Source of the DNA: Paenibacillus radicibacter
Lineage (GTDB): Bacteria; Bacillota; Bacilli; Paenibacillales; NBRC-103111
Direction of reading: 5' to 3'
DNA length: 64,000 nt
NCBI RefSeq assembly: GCF_024721995.1
Contig: NZ_JANQBC010000002.1
Location: 434,001 to 498,000, forward strand
The notes beneath the pieces were generated by a model. The model was not told the origin of the DNA and made no database searches. It worked only from the letters and a program-made list of their open reading frames with translations. Of the stretch, positions 47,101 to 54,927 are shown in pieces (positions within the stretch are counted from its first letter, which is position 1; every line of letters starts with the position of its first letter). Both the position numbers and the translations under genes were made by a program.

Positions 47101-47259
47101 GTTAACGAAACATCCTCCATCTAACCCAGATAATGCGGATTCCAAGTTTTGAGCATCTACAATTTGAACTTCATTTTGTAATTGAGCGAATGCTGCCAAT
47201 GGCAACCGTTCACCTGAATATGGAAAAGATGGATCATAGAATACGATAATAGGCTTCAT
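44116..47259 (-). CDS. Large clan GH-A glycosidase, candidate beta-mannosidase
   Basis: A 1047-residue protein without a signal peptide. Residues 1-about 90 look like a class I glutamine-amidotransferase-type fold; beta domains follow to about 360. Residues about 370-690 form a (beta/alpha)8 barrel with acid/base Glu503 in WDFINEPS and nucleophile Glu668 in NLIQETG, the beta4/beta7 pair of clan GH-A. Residues about 760-890 resemble the trimerisation domain of GH42 (KLIVVPSAHNFSSEAFDQL). I cannot place it in a numbered family. A GGAGGAG site is upstream. A strong hairpin separates it from the binding-protein gene; the ROK kinase follows at 13 bases. Confidence 0.78.
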   Translation of the reverse strand: MKPIIVFYDPSFPYSGERLPLAAFAQLQNEVQIVDAQNLESALSGLDGGCFVNLHAPYFPKQAWPAILGYLQKGGGLVSSGGAPFKVPVRLENNEWVKEPEQTSYHQQINIHETMPVQAAPIDHFIANLDIPVCSEYMDLLTVEPTYSLILHVTHQSDQPHEGGTSGPMDTHIYPLVKGVSKAKREVAAPIVLMEQTKGDFRGSRWMFINQQLTEKFWSNKGVEAILEWAKFCARGVTEMWARPSLACYDPGDKAKLRFQFQHVQRKSCVHSELHNAEWTFDFALTKVGQSEDLIWTDCESVSNSHELQMHHLQIPIDLEAGRYELTVIAMSNLGEKRIIHQGFWCKDVELLQSGEMLSCDRDYFHKDGKPMPIVGMTYMSSDVARKFIFMPNVSVWNKDMATMKNAGINLIRTGIWTSYRHAMYVDGHPSEDVLCAIDAFIMTAKQYDLEVTFTFFAFTPETWEGVNPYLDPRSIEAQKRFIAAVVSRHQHTKNVHWDFINEPSMFDPKRIFEGPRSAQDAFERHAYIDWLKERHASIDELQVRWGFTPAQLPSFEAIQLPEHKDINFDIQDMIFGKKGTQWLDYSLFTMAMLNQWTLTMRETIQAFNPNQLVTIGQDEALYFQRPSPFFYEETVDYTTNHSWWLMDQLVWDGIFAKTPYKPNLIQETGIMYVETPDGKAKRTEEELRNILERKYAYSFSTGGAGAVQWLWNTNFYMDNINESNIGAIRADGTEKPEANVSYDFGAFMGEISPLFQDRKLEDIVVIFPYSNDLSNRRLAVEATSRLTRVLTYEMNVHFRALSEYQLDALKDQPAKLIVVPSAHNFSSEAFDQLITHVADFGATLLVTGPLRMDAYWKQVERLTEQVGASVIGNVLREEAFDLGGKRVPLSYSARKIAKLSKELMLDSETGTASREAASLQEIAIGKGRMLWCGLPIEMNDRTESIEQLYQYAIEQCEIEPELVWEQGGDLAGIYGRKLSFKQGSLYIFVSEYGVDAEIKVADPTTNQQYDFRVESERTVMFAVDLQGKLIAVYRPEEVEISMKPWK

Positions 47260-47276
47260 CTTGTATTTCTCCTCCT

Positions 47277-47308
47277 TTATAAAAGAAACAGGCAGCTAAG
47301 CTGCCTGT
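47277..47308 (-). terminator. Intra-operon hairpin after the binding-protein gene
   Basis: A perfect 9-bp stem ACAGGCAGC/GCTGCCTGT (47288-47296 and 47300-47308) has a 3-base loop and is followed on the minus strand by TTCTTTTAT. It lies between the binding-protein gene and the glycosidase of the same direction, so it should act as a partial terminator or mRNA stabiliser. Confidence 0.7.
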
Positions 47309-47342
47309 CCCTGATCCGCATGATGGTCTTCTATGCAGATTA

Positions 47343-48845
47343 TTATTTTTTCGAAGCTTTCCAATCATCAAATTGCTTTTGTACTTCTGCAATTACTTTA
47401 TCAAGTCCTGCTTCTTTGAATTTCTTCTGTGCTTTAGGCAAGTATTCCTTCGGATCTACAGAACCTGTAAATAGCGCAGGAATGAACTCTTTGGATACGT
47501 TGTTAATTGCTGCTACTTCTGTCTTCACTGGTGCTGGATCAAATGCGAAACCGAATGTTGGAGCTTCCTTGGAGCTTTCATTGAACTTCTTGAATGCATC
47601 CCACTTGTCAGCAGGCTCATCTGCATGCAAGTAAGTCAAGAACATGTTACCAAGGGAGAAACCAGGCATTGCATAGTTGTCTTTCATTGCAGGCAATTCT
47701 TCGATTACGTTATCAGAAATTTTCTTATAGTGCGTGCCTTCAATACCATAGTTAATCAAGTTACGAAGGTATTTATCTGAGTTTAGCAAGTTCAAGAACA
47801 TCATAGCGCGCTCTGGGTTACCAGAAGTTACGGAAATCGCATGCATGGAACCTGCAGCTGATTGTGTGTATACATACGGATCGTGCATTGGAGAAGTTAC
47901 GATCTCATAACCAGCAGAACGGGACCAGCCTTTTTCCGCATATGGTTGTGTAATTTCACGGTCAGCGAACCATTTACCCGTCTTCATGTTATCGATACCA
48001 TCAAGTGTCGCTACGTCTGGACGCAAGTATCCATTCGTGTAGAATCTGCGCATTGTATCAAGCGCGCTTGTAAGTTCTGGTGTGTCAAGAACGTTTACAA
48101 CTTTGCCGTCTTTGGAATCCATGTAAACCCCGATTGGCAACTCATCACCAAGTACATAGTCAAATGGCATGTATGGCTTGTAGTTTTTCGGAACCGCTAG
48201 AGGTGTAATGTCGTTTGGCTCGTTCTCTTTGATTTTCTTAAGTAACGGCTCAAGCTCTTCAAGTGTGTGTACTTTGCTGATGTCCATGTTGTACTTATCT
48301 ACATATTTCTTGTTGAAGCGCCATACCCATTGTTGACCTAACTCTTTGTTTACAGGTACACCGTAAATTTCGCCTTTAATTTTCGTACCTTCTAAGAAAC
48401 GTGGGTCAAGTGCAGCTTTCGTTTCTTTTCCATACTTATCAAGTAAGTCATTCAATCCCATGAATGTACCGTTCGCTGCGTTACGACGGAAGTCATTTGT
48501 CCAAGAAGCTGTAAATGCGATATCGTACGGCTCACCGGAAGCTGTGATTACTTGCATACGCTTGTCGTAATCGCCCCAATCGAACATTTTGATATCAACT
48601 GTTGCATTGATCTTCTCTTTTGTATATTTGTTAATTTCTTTAACGACCATGTCTAAATCTTTTTGTGGGCCACCTACTAGGTACATCTTAAGTTCGTAAG
48701 GTTTCAGCTCAGATGCGACTGCATCAGGCTTATCAGTTTCTTTCACTGCGCCAGCATCGTTCTTACCGCCGCCACAACCTGTTAGTAAGCTCGTGAATAG
48801 CATTGTGCCTACTAATGCAAGTGATAATGATTTTTTCATTTTCAT
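47343..48845 (-). CDS. LipO-type sugar-binding lipoprotein (DUF3502 C-terminus)
   Basis: A 500-residue lipoprotein. The signal peptide ends in LLTGC, followed by a Gly/Asp/Lys linker and a large type 1 binding domain (MYLVGGPQKDLDMVVKEIN, DIAFTASWTNDFRRNAANG). The C-terminal about 150 residues match DUF3502 (GNMFLTYLHADEPADKWDAFKKFNESSKEAP). Such proteins pair with LplB/YtcP permeases, present just upstream. ATG at 48845 is chosen for AAGGGGG 9 bases upstream. A palindromic repeat lies between it and the permeases. The ligand is probably an N-glycan-derived oligosaccharide. Confidence 0.9.
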   Translation of the reverse strand: MKMKKSLSLALVGTMLFTSLLTGCGGGKNDAGAVKETDKPDAVASELKPYELKMYLVGGPQKDLDMVVKEINKYTKEKINATVDIKMFDWGDYDKRMQVITASGEPYDIAFTASWTNDFRRNAANGTFMGLNDLLDKYGKETKAALDPRFLEGTKIKGEIYGVPVNKELGQQWVWRFNKKYVDKYNMDISKVHTLEELEPLLKKIKENEPNDITPLAVPKNYKPYMPFDYVLGDELPIGVYMDSKDGKVVNVLDTPELTSALDTMRRFYTNGYLRPDVATLDGIDNMKTGKWFADREITQPYAEKGWSRSAGYEIVTSPMHDPYVYTQSAAGSMHAISVTSGNPERAMMFLNLLNSDKYLRNLINYGIEGTHYKKISDNVIEELPAMKDNYAMPGFSLGNMFLTYLHADEPADKWDAFKKFNESSKEAPTFGFAFDPAPVKTEVAAINNVSKEFIPALFTGSVDPKEYLPKAQKKFKEAGLDKVIAEVQKQFDDWKASKK

Positions 48846-48904
48846 TTCTGTTATCCCCCTTAATGTTAAATGAAAACTTTTATTTAAGCGTCTTATTGTA
48901 GCCA

Positions 48905-49066
48905 ACATTTTCAAAAAGTCTGTTCGCTACGGATAAAAGAATAACTTCCAGTCTCCGTGAAATCGTGAACTTTGAATTGACTGTAAGGTATGTTCACTCT
49001 TTCAAAGTCGAACGCTACGCTCCTTCAGTTAATTCTTTTCTCCTTCGCATGACTTTTTGAAAATGT
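48905..49066 (+). repeat. Palindromic intergenic repeat, copy B
   Basis: The element has perfect 16-bp terminal inverted repeats (48905-48920 and 49051-49066). An inner paired block lies around 48931-48947 and 49027-49045 (GGAGAAAAGAATT type). The core ATCGTGAACTTTGAATT starts at 48962. It lies between the YtcP-like permease gene and the binding-protein gene of one minus-strand operon, with its core antisense to transcription, as in copy A. It has no coding potential. Confidence 0.78.
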
Positions 49067-49135
49067 AACTATAAGAACGAGTAAATACATCCTAAAAAAC
49101 TTAAAACCTCTAACTTCAAAACCTATCAACCAACA

Positions 49136-50095
49136 CTACTCTTTCAAAGAACCTACAGTCAGGCCTTGCACGAAGTACTTCTGGAAGAACGGGTACGCTA
49201 GTGCAATTGGTAACGTCGCAAGTACGACCATCGCCATACGAACCGTTTCCTTCGGCATTGTTGCTGCGATCTCGAAGTTCGAACCACCCATCTTCATGCT
49301 GTTCTGAATGACGAATTCCATGTTGTTCTGAATACGCATCAGCAAGGCTTGAAGTGGTACGAGGTTTGCTTTGTCGATATAAAGCAAGGCGTTGAACCAG
49401 TCATTCCAATAACCAAGTGTAGAGAATAATCCAATTGTCGCAATACCTGGCAATGAGATTGGAAGTACAATCTGAGCGAATGTACGCATCTCGCCTGCAC
49501 CGTCGATCTTGGCAGCCTCAACAAGTGCATCTGGCACTGTCGTCTGGAAGAATGTCCGCATGACGAGAATGAAGAATGCATTCATCGCTTGCGGTAGGAT
49601 TAGCGCTAGAATTGTATTTTGCACATGTAAGAATTGGGTTACGACGATATAACCTGGCACCATTCCGCCTGAGAACAACATCGTGAAGAATGCAAAGAAA
49701 CTGAAGAAGTTGCGGTAGCGGAACGATCTGCGTGAAATCACATACGCATACGTCGTAATAAGGAATAAACTAATGAGCGTACCGAGTACGGTTACCATTA
49801 CAGTGACTCCGAACGAGCGGAATAGTTGATCACCGGTCTGGAATACGAACTTATATGCCTCTAAACTGAATTTTTCAGGAAATAAGCTAAAACCATTCAT
49901 GGTTAGCGCCATCTCATCGGTAAATGAAATTGCGATAACGAAAAGAAACGGGAAAACACAAGAGAATGCGAACAAGCCGATAATAATATTTAGTACCACA
50001 TTCCAAAAGGGCGTAATGGCGTTGTTGTTGACTTCTTTTCGCTTCCGCTTCAACGATAGCTTTGGCGATTTGATCGGTTGATTCTGTACTTCCAT
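49136..50095 (-). CDS. YtcP/LplC-type carbohydrate ABC permease
   Basis: A 319-residue permease with a Lys/Arg-rich N-terminus and six membrane helices. The EAA loop is ALVEAAKIDGAGEMRTFAQIVLP, and the ending KYFVQGLTVGSLKE is typical of the YtcP group. A GGGAGG site precedes the ATG. It pairs with the LplB-type permease 19 bases upstream and the DUF3502 binding protein downstream. The ATPase is absent and presumably shared. Confidence 0.92.
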   Translation of the reverse strand: MEVQNQPIKSPKLSLKRKRKEVNNNAITPFWNVVLNIIIGLFAFSCVFPFLFVIAISFTDEMALTMNGFSLFPEKFSLEAYKFVFQTGDQLFRSFGVTVMVTVLGTLISLFLITTYAYVISRRSFRYRNFFSFFAFFTMLFSGGMVPGYIVVTQFLHVQNTILALILPQAMNAFFILVMRTFFQTTVPDALVEAAKIDGAGEMRTFAQIVLPISLPGIATIGLFSTLGYWNDWFNALLYIDKANLVPLQALLMRIQNNMEFVIQNSMKMGGSNFEIAATMPKETVRMAMVVLATLPIALAYPFFQKYFVQGLTVGSLKE

Positions 50096-50114
50096 AACGT
50101 CACTTCCTCCCTTT

Positions 50115-51044
50115 CTAGAATATAGCGTTTTCTTTGTTGATCTTCTTGACGATATAGTTCGTCACCATAACGAGAACGAAACCAACTACGGATTGATATA
50201 AACCTGCTGCTGTACTCATACCCAAGTTACCTGTCTGACTCATACTGCGGTAAATGTACGTATCAATTACGTTCGTCACGGAGTAGATAACACCGGAATC
50301 ACGTGGAATTTGATAGAACAAACCGAAGTCAGATCGGAAGATACCGCCGATTGCAAGAATCGTAAGAATAACCATTAGCGGTTTAAGGAGCGGTAGCGTT
50401 ACAAACTTAATTTGCTGCCACTTGCTCGCGCCATCAATCATGGCCGCTTCATAATAAGACTTATCAATGCCTGCAATTGCTGCTAAATACACAACGCTGG
50501 AATAACCAATGGATTTCCAGATTCCCATAAAGATCAAGATGTACGGCCAAAATCTCTTATCTGCATACCAAGCAACTGGATCACCACCGAAGCTTGTGAT
50601 GAGCTGATTGAGCACCCCTTTATCAACACTCAGGAAACTGAATGTGAAGAAGCTGATAATAACCCAAGACAAGAAGTATGGCATGAACATTGCCGTTTGG
50701 TATACTTTTGCCATCCGTTTATTGACAAGCTCATTGAGTGTAATCGCAATTGCTACTGCCAATACCAGACCTAAGAAAATTAATGCCATGTTGTACAAAA
50801 TCGTGTTTCGCGTAATGATGAACGCATCTTCCGTTGAGAATAAGAACTTGAAGTTCTCGAACCCAACCCACTTACTATTTAGAACGCTTGCAAAAAATCC
50901 ATCCCGATGAATCTTAAAATCCTTAAATGCGATAACCGTACCGAACATCGGTAAGTAACTAAAAATGAGAAACCATAACGTACCCGGTAGAGCCATTAAT
51001 AGTAAAACTTTATCCCTGTTTAAGCTTTTGAAAAATGAAGACAT
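50115..51044 (-). CDS. lplB: LplB-type carbohydrate ABC permease
   Basis: A 309-residue permease of the LplB group. Hallmarks are LLLMALPGTLWFLIFSYLPMFGTVIAFKDF at the N-terminus, the EAA loop YEAAMIDGASKWQQIKFVTLP, and ETNVID-type segment VTNVIDTYIYR with GNLGMSTAAGLYQS near the end. It is the first gene of the importer-glycosidase-kinase-manA operon. Its leader (51045-51130) carries the element also found before the GH38 gene at 54928, and a cre-like box lies further upstream. Confidence 0.92.
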   Translation of the reverse strand: MSSFFKSLNRDKVLLLMALPGTLWFLIFSYLPMFGTVIAFKDFKIHRDGFFASVLNSKWVGFENFKFLFSTEDAFIITRNTILYNMALIFLGLVLAVAIAITLNELVNKRMAKVYQTAMFMPYFLSWVIISFFTFSFLSVDKGVLNQLITSFGGDPVAWYADKRFWPYILIFMGIWKSIGYSSVVYLAAIAGIDKSYYEAAMIDGASKWQQIKFVTLPLLKPLMVILTILAIGGIFRSDFGLFYQIPRDSGVIYSVTNVIDTYIYRSMSQTGNLGMSTAAGLYQSVVGFVLVMVTNYIVKKINKENAIF

Positions 51045-51069
51045 GAACCTTCATCCCCCCTTCTCTATC

Positions 51070-51126
51070 CCCCAACAACCCTTACAACCACTTGAACTTG
51101 ATTTCCTCGCCCCCTTGTTTAACTAT
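51070..51126. promoter_or_regulatory. Shared leader element P1
   Basis: The blocks CCCCAACAACCCTT, ACCACTTGAACTTGAT, TTCCTCGCC and TTTAACTAT occur in the same order and strand at 54845-54909, with only 3- and 6-base length differences between blocks. The genes that follow run in opposite directions, so the element is inverted relative to one of them. It may be the operator of the regulator encoded at 51283-52872. Confidence 0.5.
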
Positions 51127-51140
51127 CTTTATTGTGCACG

Positions 51141-51156
51141 ATAATAGCGCTTTCAT
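51141..51156. promoter_or_regulatory. CcpA cre box of the importer operon
   Basis: On the minus strand ATGAAAGCGCTATTAT matches the extended cre consensus WTGNAARCGNWWWCAW at all but one position. It lies about 100 bases upstream of the LplB-type gene and overlaps a possible TATTAT -10 element. Confidence 0.65.
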
Positions 51157-51212
51157 GTAGTTGAAAAACTCTAGAAAGAGGTGTAAATATTAAAGGTTCA
51201 TGCTGGATAAAT

Positions 51213-51269
51213 AAAAAAACCTCCGCATCGAGCTCAAGCAAACACGCTTGCAGAGCTACGATTTAGAGG
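51213..51269 (-). terminator. Terminator of the two-component operon
   Basis: On the minus strand a long interrupted stem (CCTC/GAGG, AGCTC/GAGCT, CAAGC/GCTTG) is followed by seven T residues at 51213-51219. It begins about 14 bases past the regulator stop. Confidence 0.8.
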
Positions 51270-51282
51270 ATAGAGGATCATA

Positions 51283-52872
51283 CTATCGACCGGACACCTT
51301 GGTAGTTTGGTACATTTTACGCAGCTCTGTCGGTGAGACGCCGGTTGATTTTTTAAATTGTCGATAGAAATAAGTTGGATCGAGATACCCTACTTCTGCT
51401 GCTACTTCATTGGCAAGTAACGTCGTTTGCAGCAGCAGCTGTCTTGCTTTCTCGATACGGTATTGCGTGACATAATCAGAGAAGCTGCGTCCCACTTCCT
51501 TGTGGAACATTTGTCCTAAGTAATTCGGATGCATCTCCATACGCTGACTAATCGTCTTCAAGGATAATTCATCTTTATAATGTTTGCTGACTTGCTCAAT
51601 CATGTAACGAATATTAGGGCTAAGATCTTGATGCTCTTCTTGCAGATCACGTAGTGTTGAAGAGACAGACTCCTGTACATGGCTCATAAGCTGCTCAATC
51701 GTCTGCATATGCAGAAGTGGATTGAATAATGGACTGAAGTCCGCATTCTTCTCCATATTCTTCGCCATTAACATGAGCTTAATCGCCACGTTATAGAAGT
51801 CAATTCGAGTATAGCCGCCAAGTGCTAACAACTTGTTGAATGCCGATTCAATATACGCGTGTGCTTCTTCACGTTCCCCTGCTAATAACAGCTTGGAGAA
51901 TGCCTCGTAATCCAGCTCAATCTTCTCTTCATCAACGTTTAACTTCGGCAATTGATCGATGTCGATAATCGGATATCCCGTTAACATGAGGTGATCGACG
52001 TATAAGCTCTTTGCATGTTCATAACTCAGCGATACATCTTGATAACGGGACTGTTTACTACCAATCGTAATCCAAACAGGCTGTTCAAGCTTCTGCTTCA
52101 TCACGTACTGAAGCTGTTGATGGACAGTATGAATCCGTTCTTTCAATTCATCTCCGAGCGCTTCGCCAAAGATTAGAATCAGATCGCCTTCCGTATCAAT
52201 AAATGCGTACACCGTATTCAAGTGCCCAATCAAACGCTGTGCATAACCATAGCACGCTCCCATACGCTCACTTCGAAGCTGCCGAAGCTGTAACTCATCA
52301 CAGTCTGGATCAGGCTCCATGATGAGCCGAAGTGCAGTCACGGTATAGGAATCACACGTTAGTGATATGTCCAATAAATCCGAGCGATGACGAAGCTCCT
52401 GCGCATCAATTGTTCCTGTCACCCAGCGATTCATTATGTTACTGCGCAAGATTTGCCAGTCTTCCAATGCGCGATAATGCTCCTCTGCCTCTTGATCCAG
52501 ATCATCCACAATCTGACGAACTGTCGATTCGAGTTCCTTTATATTAATCGGCTTTAAGATGTAATTCTCTATACCAAGCCGCATGCCGGCTTTTACATAC
52601 TCGAACTGCTCATATCCACTTAGGATTACATAACGCATTTTGCTATCAAAAGTCTTTACTTGCTCAATAAGCTGTAGTCCATTCATTTTGGGCATCGTAA
52701 TATCCGTAATTAATAGATCGACTTGACCTTCATATTGTTTTAGAAAAGCGACAGCCTCTTCTCCATTACTTGCTTGTCCAATAATCGTCAGACCATATTC
52801 TTCCCATTCAATAATCGATCGCAAACCCTCAAGAATAAGCGGTTCATCATCCACAATCAGTACATTTCTCAT
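51283..52872 (-). CDS. YesN-type response regulator of the N-glycan locus
   Basis: A 529-residue regulator. The receiver Asp lies in LLITDITMPKMNG (about residue 56), then there is a long middle region, and the AraC-type DNA-binding domain is at the C-terminus (ISQRMEMHPNYLGQMFHKEVG and VAAEVGYLDPTYFYRQFKKSTG). AAGGGGG lies 9 bases before the ATG. It sits between the importer operon and the divergent mannosidase operon, with its kinase directly upstream, and most likely activates both. Confidence 0.92.
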   Translation of the reverse strand: MRNVLIVDDEPLILEGLRSIIEWEEYGLTIIGQASNGEEAVAFLKQYEGQVDLLITDITMPKMNGLQLIEQVKTFDSKMRYVILSGYEQFEYVKAGMRLGIENYILKPINIKELESTVRQIVDDLDQEAEEHYRALEDWQILRSNIMNRWVTGTIDAQELRHRSDLLDISLTCDSYTVTALRLIMEPDPDCDELQLRQLRSERMGACYGYAQRLIGHLNTVYAFIDTEGDLILIFGEALGDELKERIHTVHQQLQYVMKQKLEQPVWITIGSKQSRYQDVSLSYEHAKSLYVDHLMLTGYPIIDIDQLPKLNVDEEKIELDYEAFSKLLLAGEREEAHAYIESAFNKLLALGGYTRIDFYNVAIKLMLMAKNMEKNADFSPLFNPLLHMQTIEQLMSHVQESVSSTLRDLQEEHQDLSPNIRYMIEQVSKHYKDELSLKTISQRMEMHPNYLGQMFHKEVGRSFSDYVTQYRIEKARQLLLQTTLLANEVAAEVGYLDPTYFYRQFKKSTGVSPTELRKMYQTTKVSGR

Positions 52873-52876
52873 GCTG

Positions 52877-54691
52877 CTATTGCCCCCTTATAGCTGGTAT
52901 AGTAATCTGAACGGTCGTTCCTATCCCCACCTCACTATCAATTGTCATTCCATATGTTGTTCCATAATATTTTTTGATACGCGCATTCACGTTATATATC
53001 CCAATTGAAGAAGGCATTTCCTCGATACTCTCGTTTACATGTAGCATTTGCCGCAGCTCTTCAAGCTTCTCTGGCGCAATACCTACTCCATTATCACGTA
53101 TTGTGATGTAGATTTGCCCATCGGATTCAGATACTTCAATTCGAATGAGATTATCACTTCGATCAGGCTCAAATCCATGTACGATGTAATTTTCAATTAC
53201 AGGTTGAATAAGCAGCTTGACGATCATGCAGTTCATACTCGGTTTGCTTAACACAGTCTCTACTTGAAGTTTATCATCATGCCGGATTTGGAACAGTTCC
53301 AAATACAATTGACAATACTCGATCTCATCCTCCAGTGTTACAATCATTTTCTTCTTCACAATATTACGAAATAGTGTCGATAAGATATAGGTCATCTGTC
53401 CTACATCTCTTGCGCCTTGTGAAATTGCCCGCATTCGAATCACTTCAAGCGTGTTATATAAGAAATGAGGATTGATCTGTGCTTGGAATGCCACGAGATC
53501 TGCTTTCTTTTGCATAATTTCCGATATATATACTTTCTCAATATATTGCTCTAATCGCTCACACATGTAATTGAAATTGTTCGCAATGAGTTGCAGTTCA
53601 TCTTCCCGATGCAGCACAATACGAGTCGTCAAATCCCCTTCTTGCAGACGTTTCATTGCGTGTAGAATGACTTTAATTTCTTTGGAAAATCGTAGAATAA
53701 AGCCGTACGTAATTAGGGTCGCTGCAATAATTAGTGTAAGTGTAATGACAAAAATCCAATCTCGTACAAGGCTCAGCTCTTTATCAATTTCCGATTTCGG
53801 TGTGATGCCGACTAGAATCAACCCTGAGCTATTTGCTGCATTCAAGTTCACGCGAGAAGGCTCATCAAGCATCGTCCAATTATCGGAGTTTAATTTGCTA
53901 ATATGGGGATAATATTGTCCCGTATATTGACCCAGTGAATCATACAAAACTTCTCCATTTGGTTTAAGTGCCAAGTGTTGTCCGCTGCGAGAATCTCTTC
54001 TGGAAGCAATCCAATTCGTAATCCCTTCCGTGTCAAAATCAACCATCAGCATTCCAATCCCTTTAAGCGAGATCGGATCCCTTAATTCCCGGGAAATCGT
54101 AAAGATATCTTTATCCTCCCGTCGTTCATCCCATAGAAAGGCATTATTATCTCTCGATAACCACTGGTTTCTGGAAGCGTTGTCAAAAATACCATGAGGA
54201 TCGTATGGACTCGTCACATTCGTATAGAACATCCGTGTACGACTCTTTATTAAGATAAAGTTTTGTTCAAAACTGGATAAAAGTATGTTTTTTACACCAG
54301 CGTGCTGATCCATATAACTTTTAAAGAACGTCTCGAAAGTTCGTGGAACGAAACTTCCACTTTCCGCATAATGATCCAAGCGGTATTTCAAGTACGTCTC
54401 ATAATCTCGACTTAAGAATGTAGCGACATCCTGACTTAACGATGCATCACTGTAAATTTGTTGGACAGCCAGCTGCATACCTTCATACTGCTGATTCATA
54501 TACATGCTCATGTAATCGAGCACCTCTTTGTTCGCATTAATATGATCACGCGTTGCAGCTTGTTCATAATATTTGTATACGGCAAATGCAGCTGCAATGA
54601 GGGTCACAACCGTAATAGATAAGTAAATAACTAGAATTTTATTAAACAACTTACGCTTTAGATGGTTGCTATAAAATTGACCGATACTCAA
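52877..54691 (-). CDS. YesM-type sensor histidine kinase of the N-glycan locus
   Basis: About 604 residues. It has an N-terminal membrane helix, an extracellular sensor of about 270 residues, a second helix, HAMP, His_kinase with INPHFLYNTLEVIRM, and HATPase_c with IRDNGVGIAPEKL and SIGIYNVNARI. A TTG at 54691 is chosen as start because GAGAGGAGG lies 9 bases upstream; the frame stays open to 54766, but that would run into the control region. It is divergent from the GH38 gene. The signal is probably the imported glycan or the loaded binding protein. Confidence 0.88.
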   Translation of the reverse strand: MSIGQFYSNHLKRKLFNKILVIYLSITVVTLIAAAFAVYKYYEQAATRDHINANKEVLDYMSMYMNQQYEGMQLAVQQIYSDASLSQDVATFLSRDYETYLKYRLDHYAESGSFVPRTFETFFKSYMDQHAGVKNILLSSFEQNFILIKSRTRMFYTNVTSPYDPHGIFDNASRNQWLSRDNNAFLWDERREDKDIFTISRELRDPISLKGIGMLMVDFDTEGITNWIASRRDSRSGQHLALKPNGEVLYDSLGQYTGQYYPHISKLNSDNWTMLDEPSRVNLNAANSSGLILVGITPKSEIDKELSLVRDWIFVITLTLIIAATLITYGFILRFSKEIKVILHAMKRLQEGDLTTRIVLHREDELQLIANNFNYMCERLEQYIEKVYISEIMQKKADLVAFQAQINPHFLYNTLEVIRMRAISQGARDVGQMTYILSTLFRNIVKKKMIVTLEDEIEYCQLYLELFQIRHDDKLQVETVLSKPSMNCMIVKLLIQPVIENYIVHGFEPDRSDNLIRIEVSESDGQIYITIRDNGVGIAPEKLEELRQMLHVNESIEEMPSSIGIYNVNARIKKYYGTTYGMTIDSEVGIGTTVQITIPAIRGQ

Positions 54692-54760
54692 GCGGATGTT
54701 CCTCCTCTCGTTATCCGATGTTTCGGTAAGAAGTGTAACACCACCTGTTACATTTACGCA

Positions 54761-54776
54761 ATGCAAGCGTATTCAT
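54761..54776. promoter_or_regulatory. Consensus CcpA cre box in the divergent control region
   Basis: ATGCAAGCGTATTCAT fits the extended cre consensus WTGNAARCGNWWWCAW at every position. It lies between the sensor-kinase start (54691, minus) and the GH38 promoter (54805, plus), so CcpA could repress either or both. Confidence 0.82.
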
Positions 54777-54804
54777 TCGAAATTATGCGACTATTATTGT
54801 CCCC

Positions 54805-54833
54805 TTTACATCTCAACTCAAATCGACTATATT
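54805..54833 (+). promoter_or_regulatory. Promoter of the mannosidase operon
   Basis: TTTACA (54805-54810) and TATATT (54828-54833) are 17 bases apart. The predicted start lies near 54840, which gives an untranslated leader of about 90 bases that contains element P2. Confidence 0.6.
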
Positions 54834-54844
54834 AAGGATCTAAA

Positions 54845-54909
54845 CCCCAACAACCCTTTATGAAACCAATTGAATTTGATGATACATTCCTCGCCTCCCA
54901 TTTAAATAT
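54845..54909. promoter_or_regulatory. Shared leader element P2
   Basis: The counterpart of 51070-51126: CCCCAACAACCCTT is identical, ACCAATTGAATTTGAT differs at two bases, TTCCTCGCC is identical, and TTTAAATAT differs at one. It lies in the predicted leader of the GH38 gene. Confidence 0.5.
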
Positions 54910-54927
54910 TATGGGGGGCTATTACTC

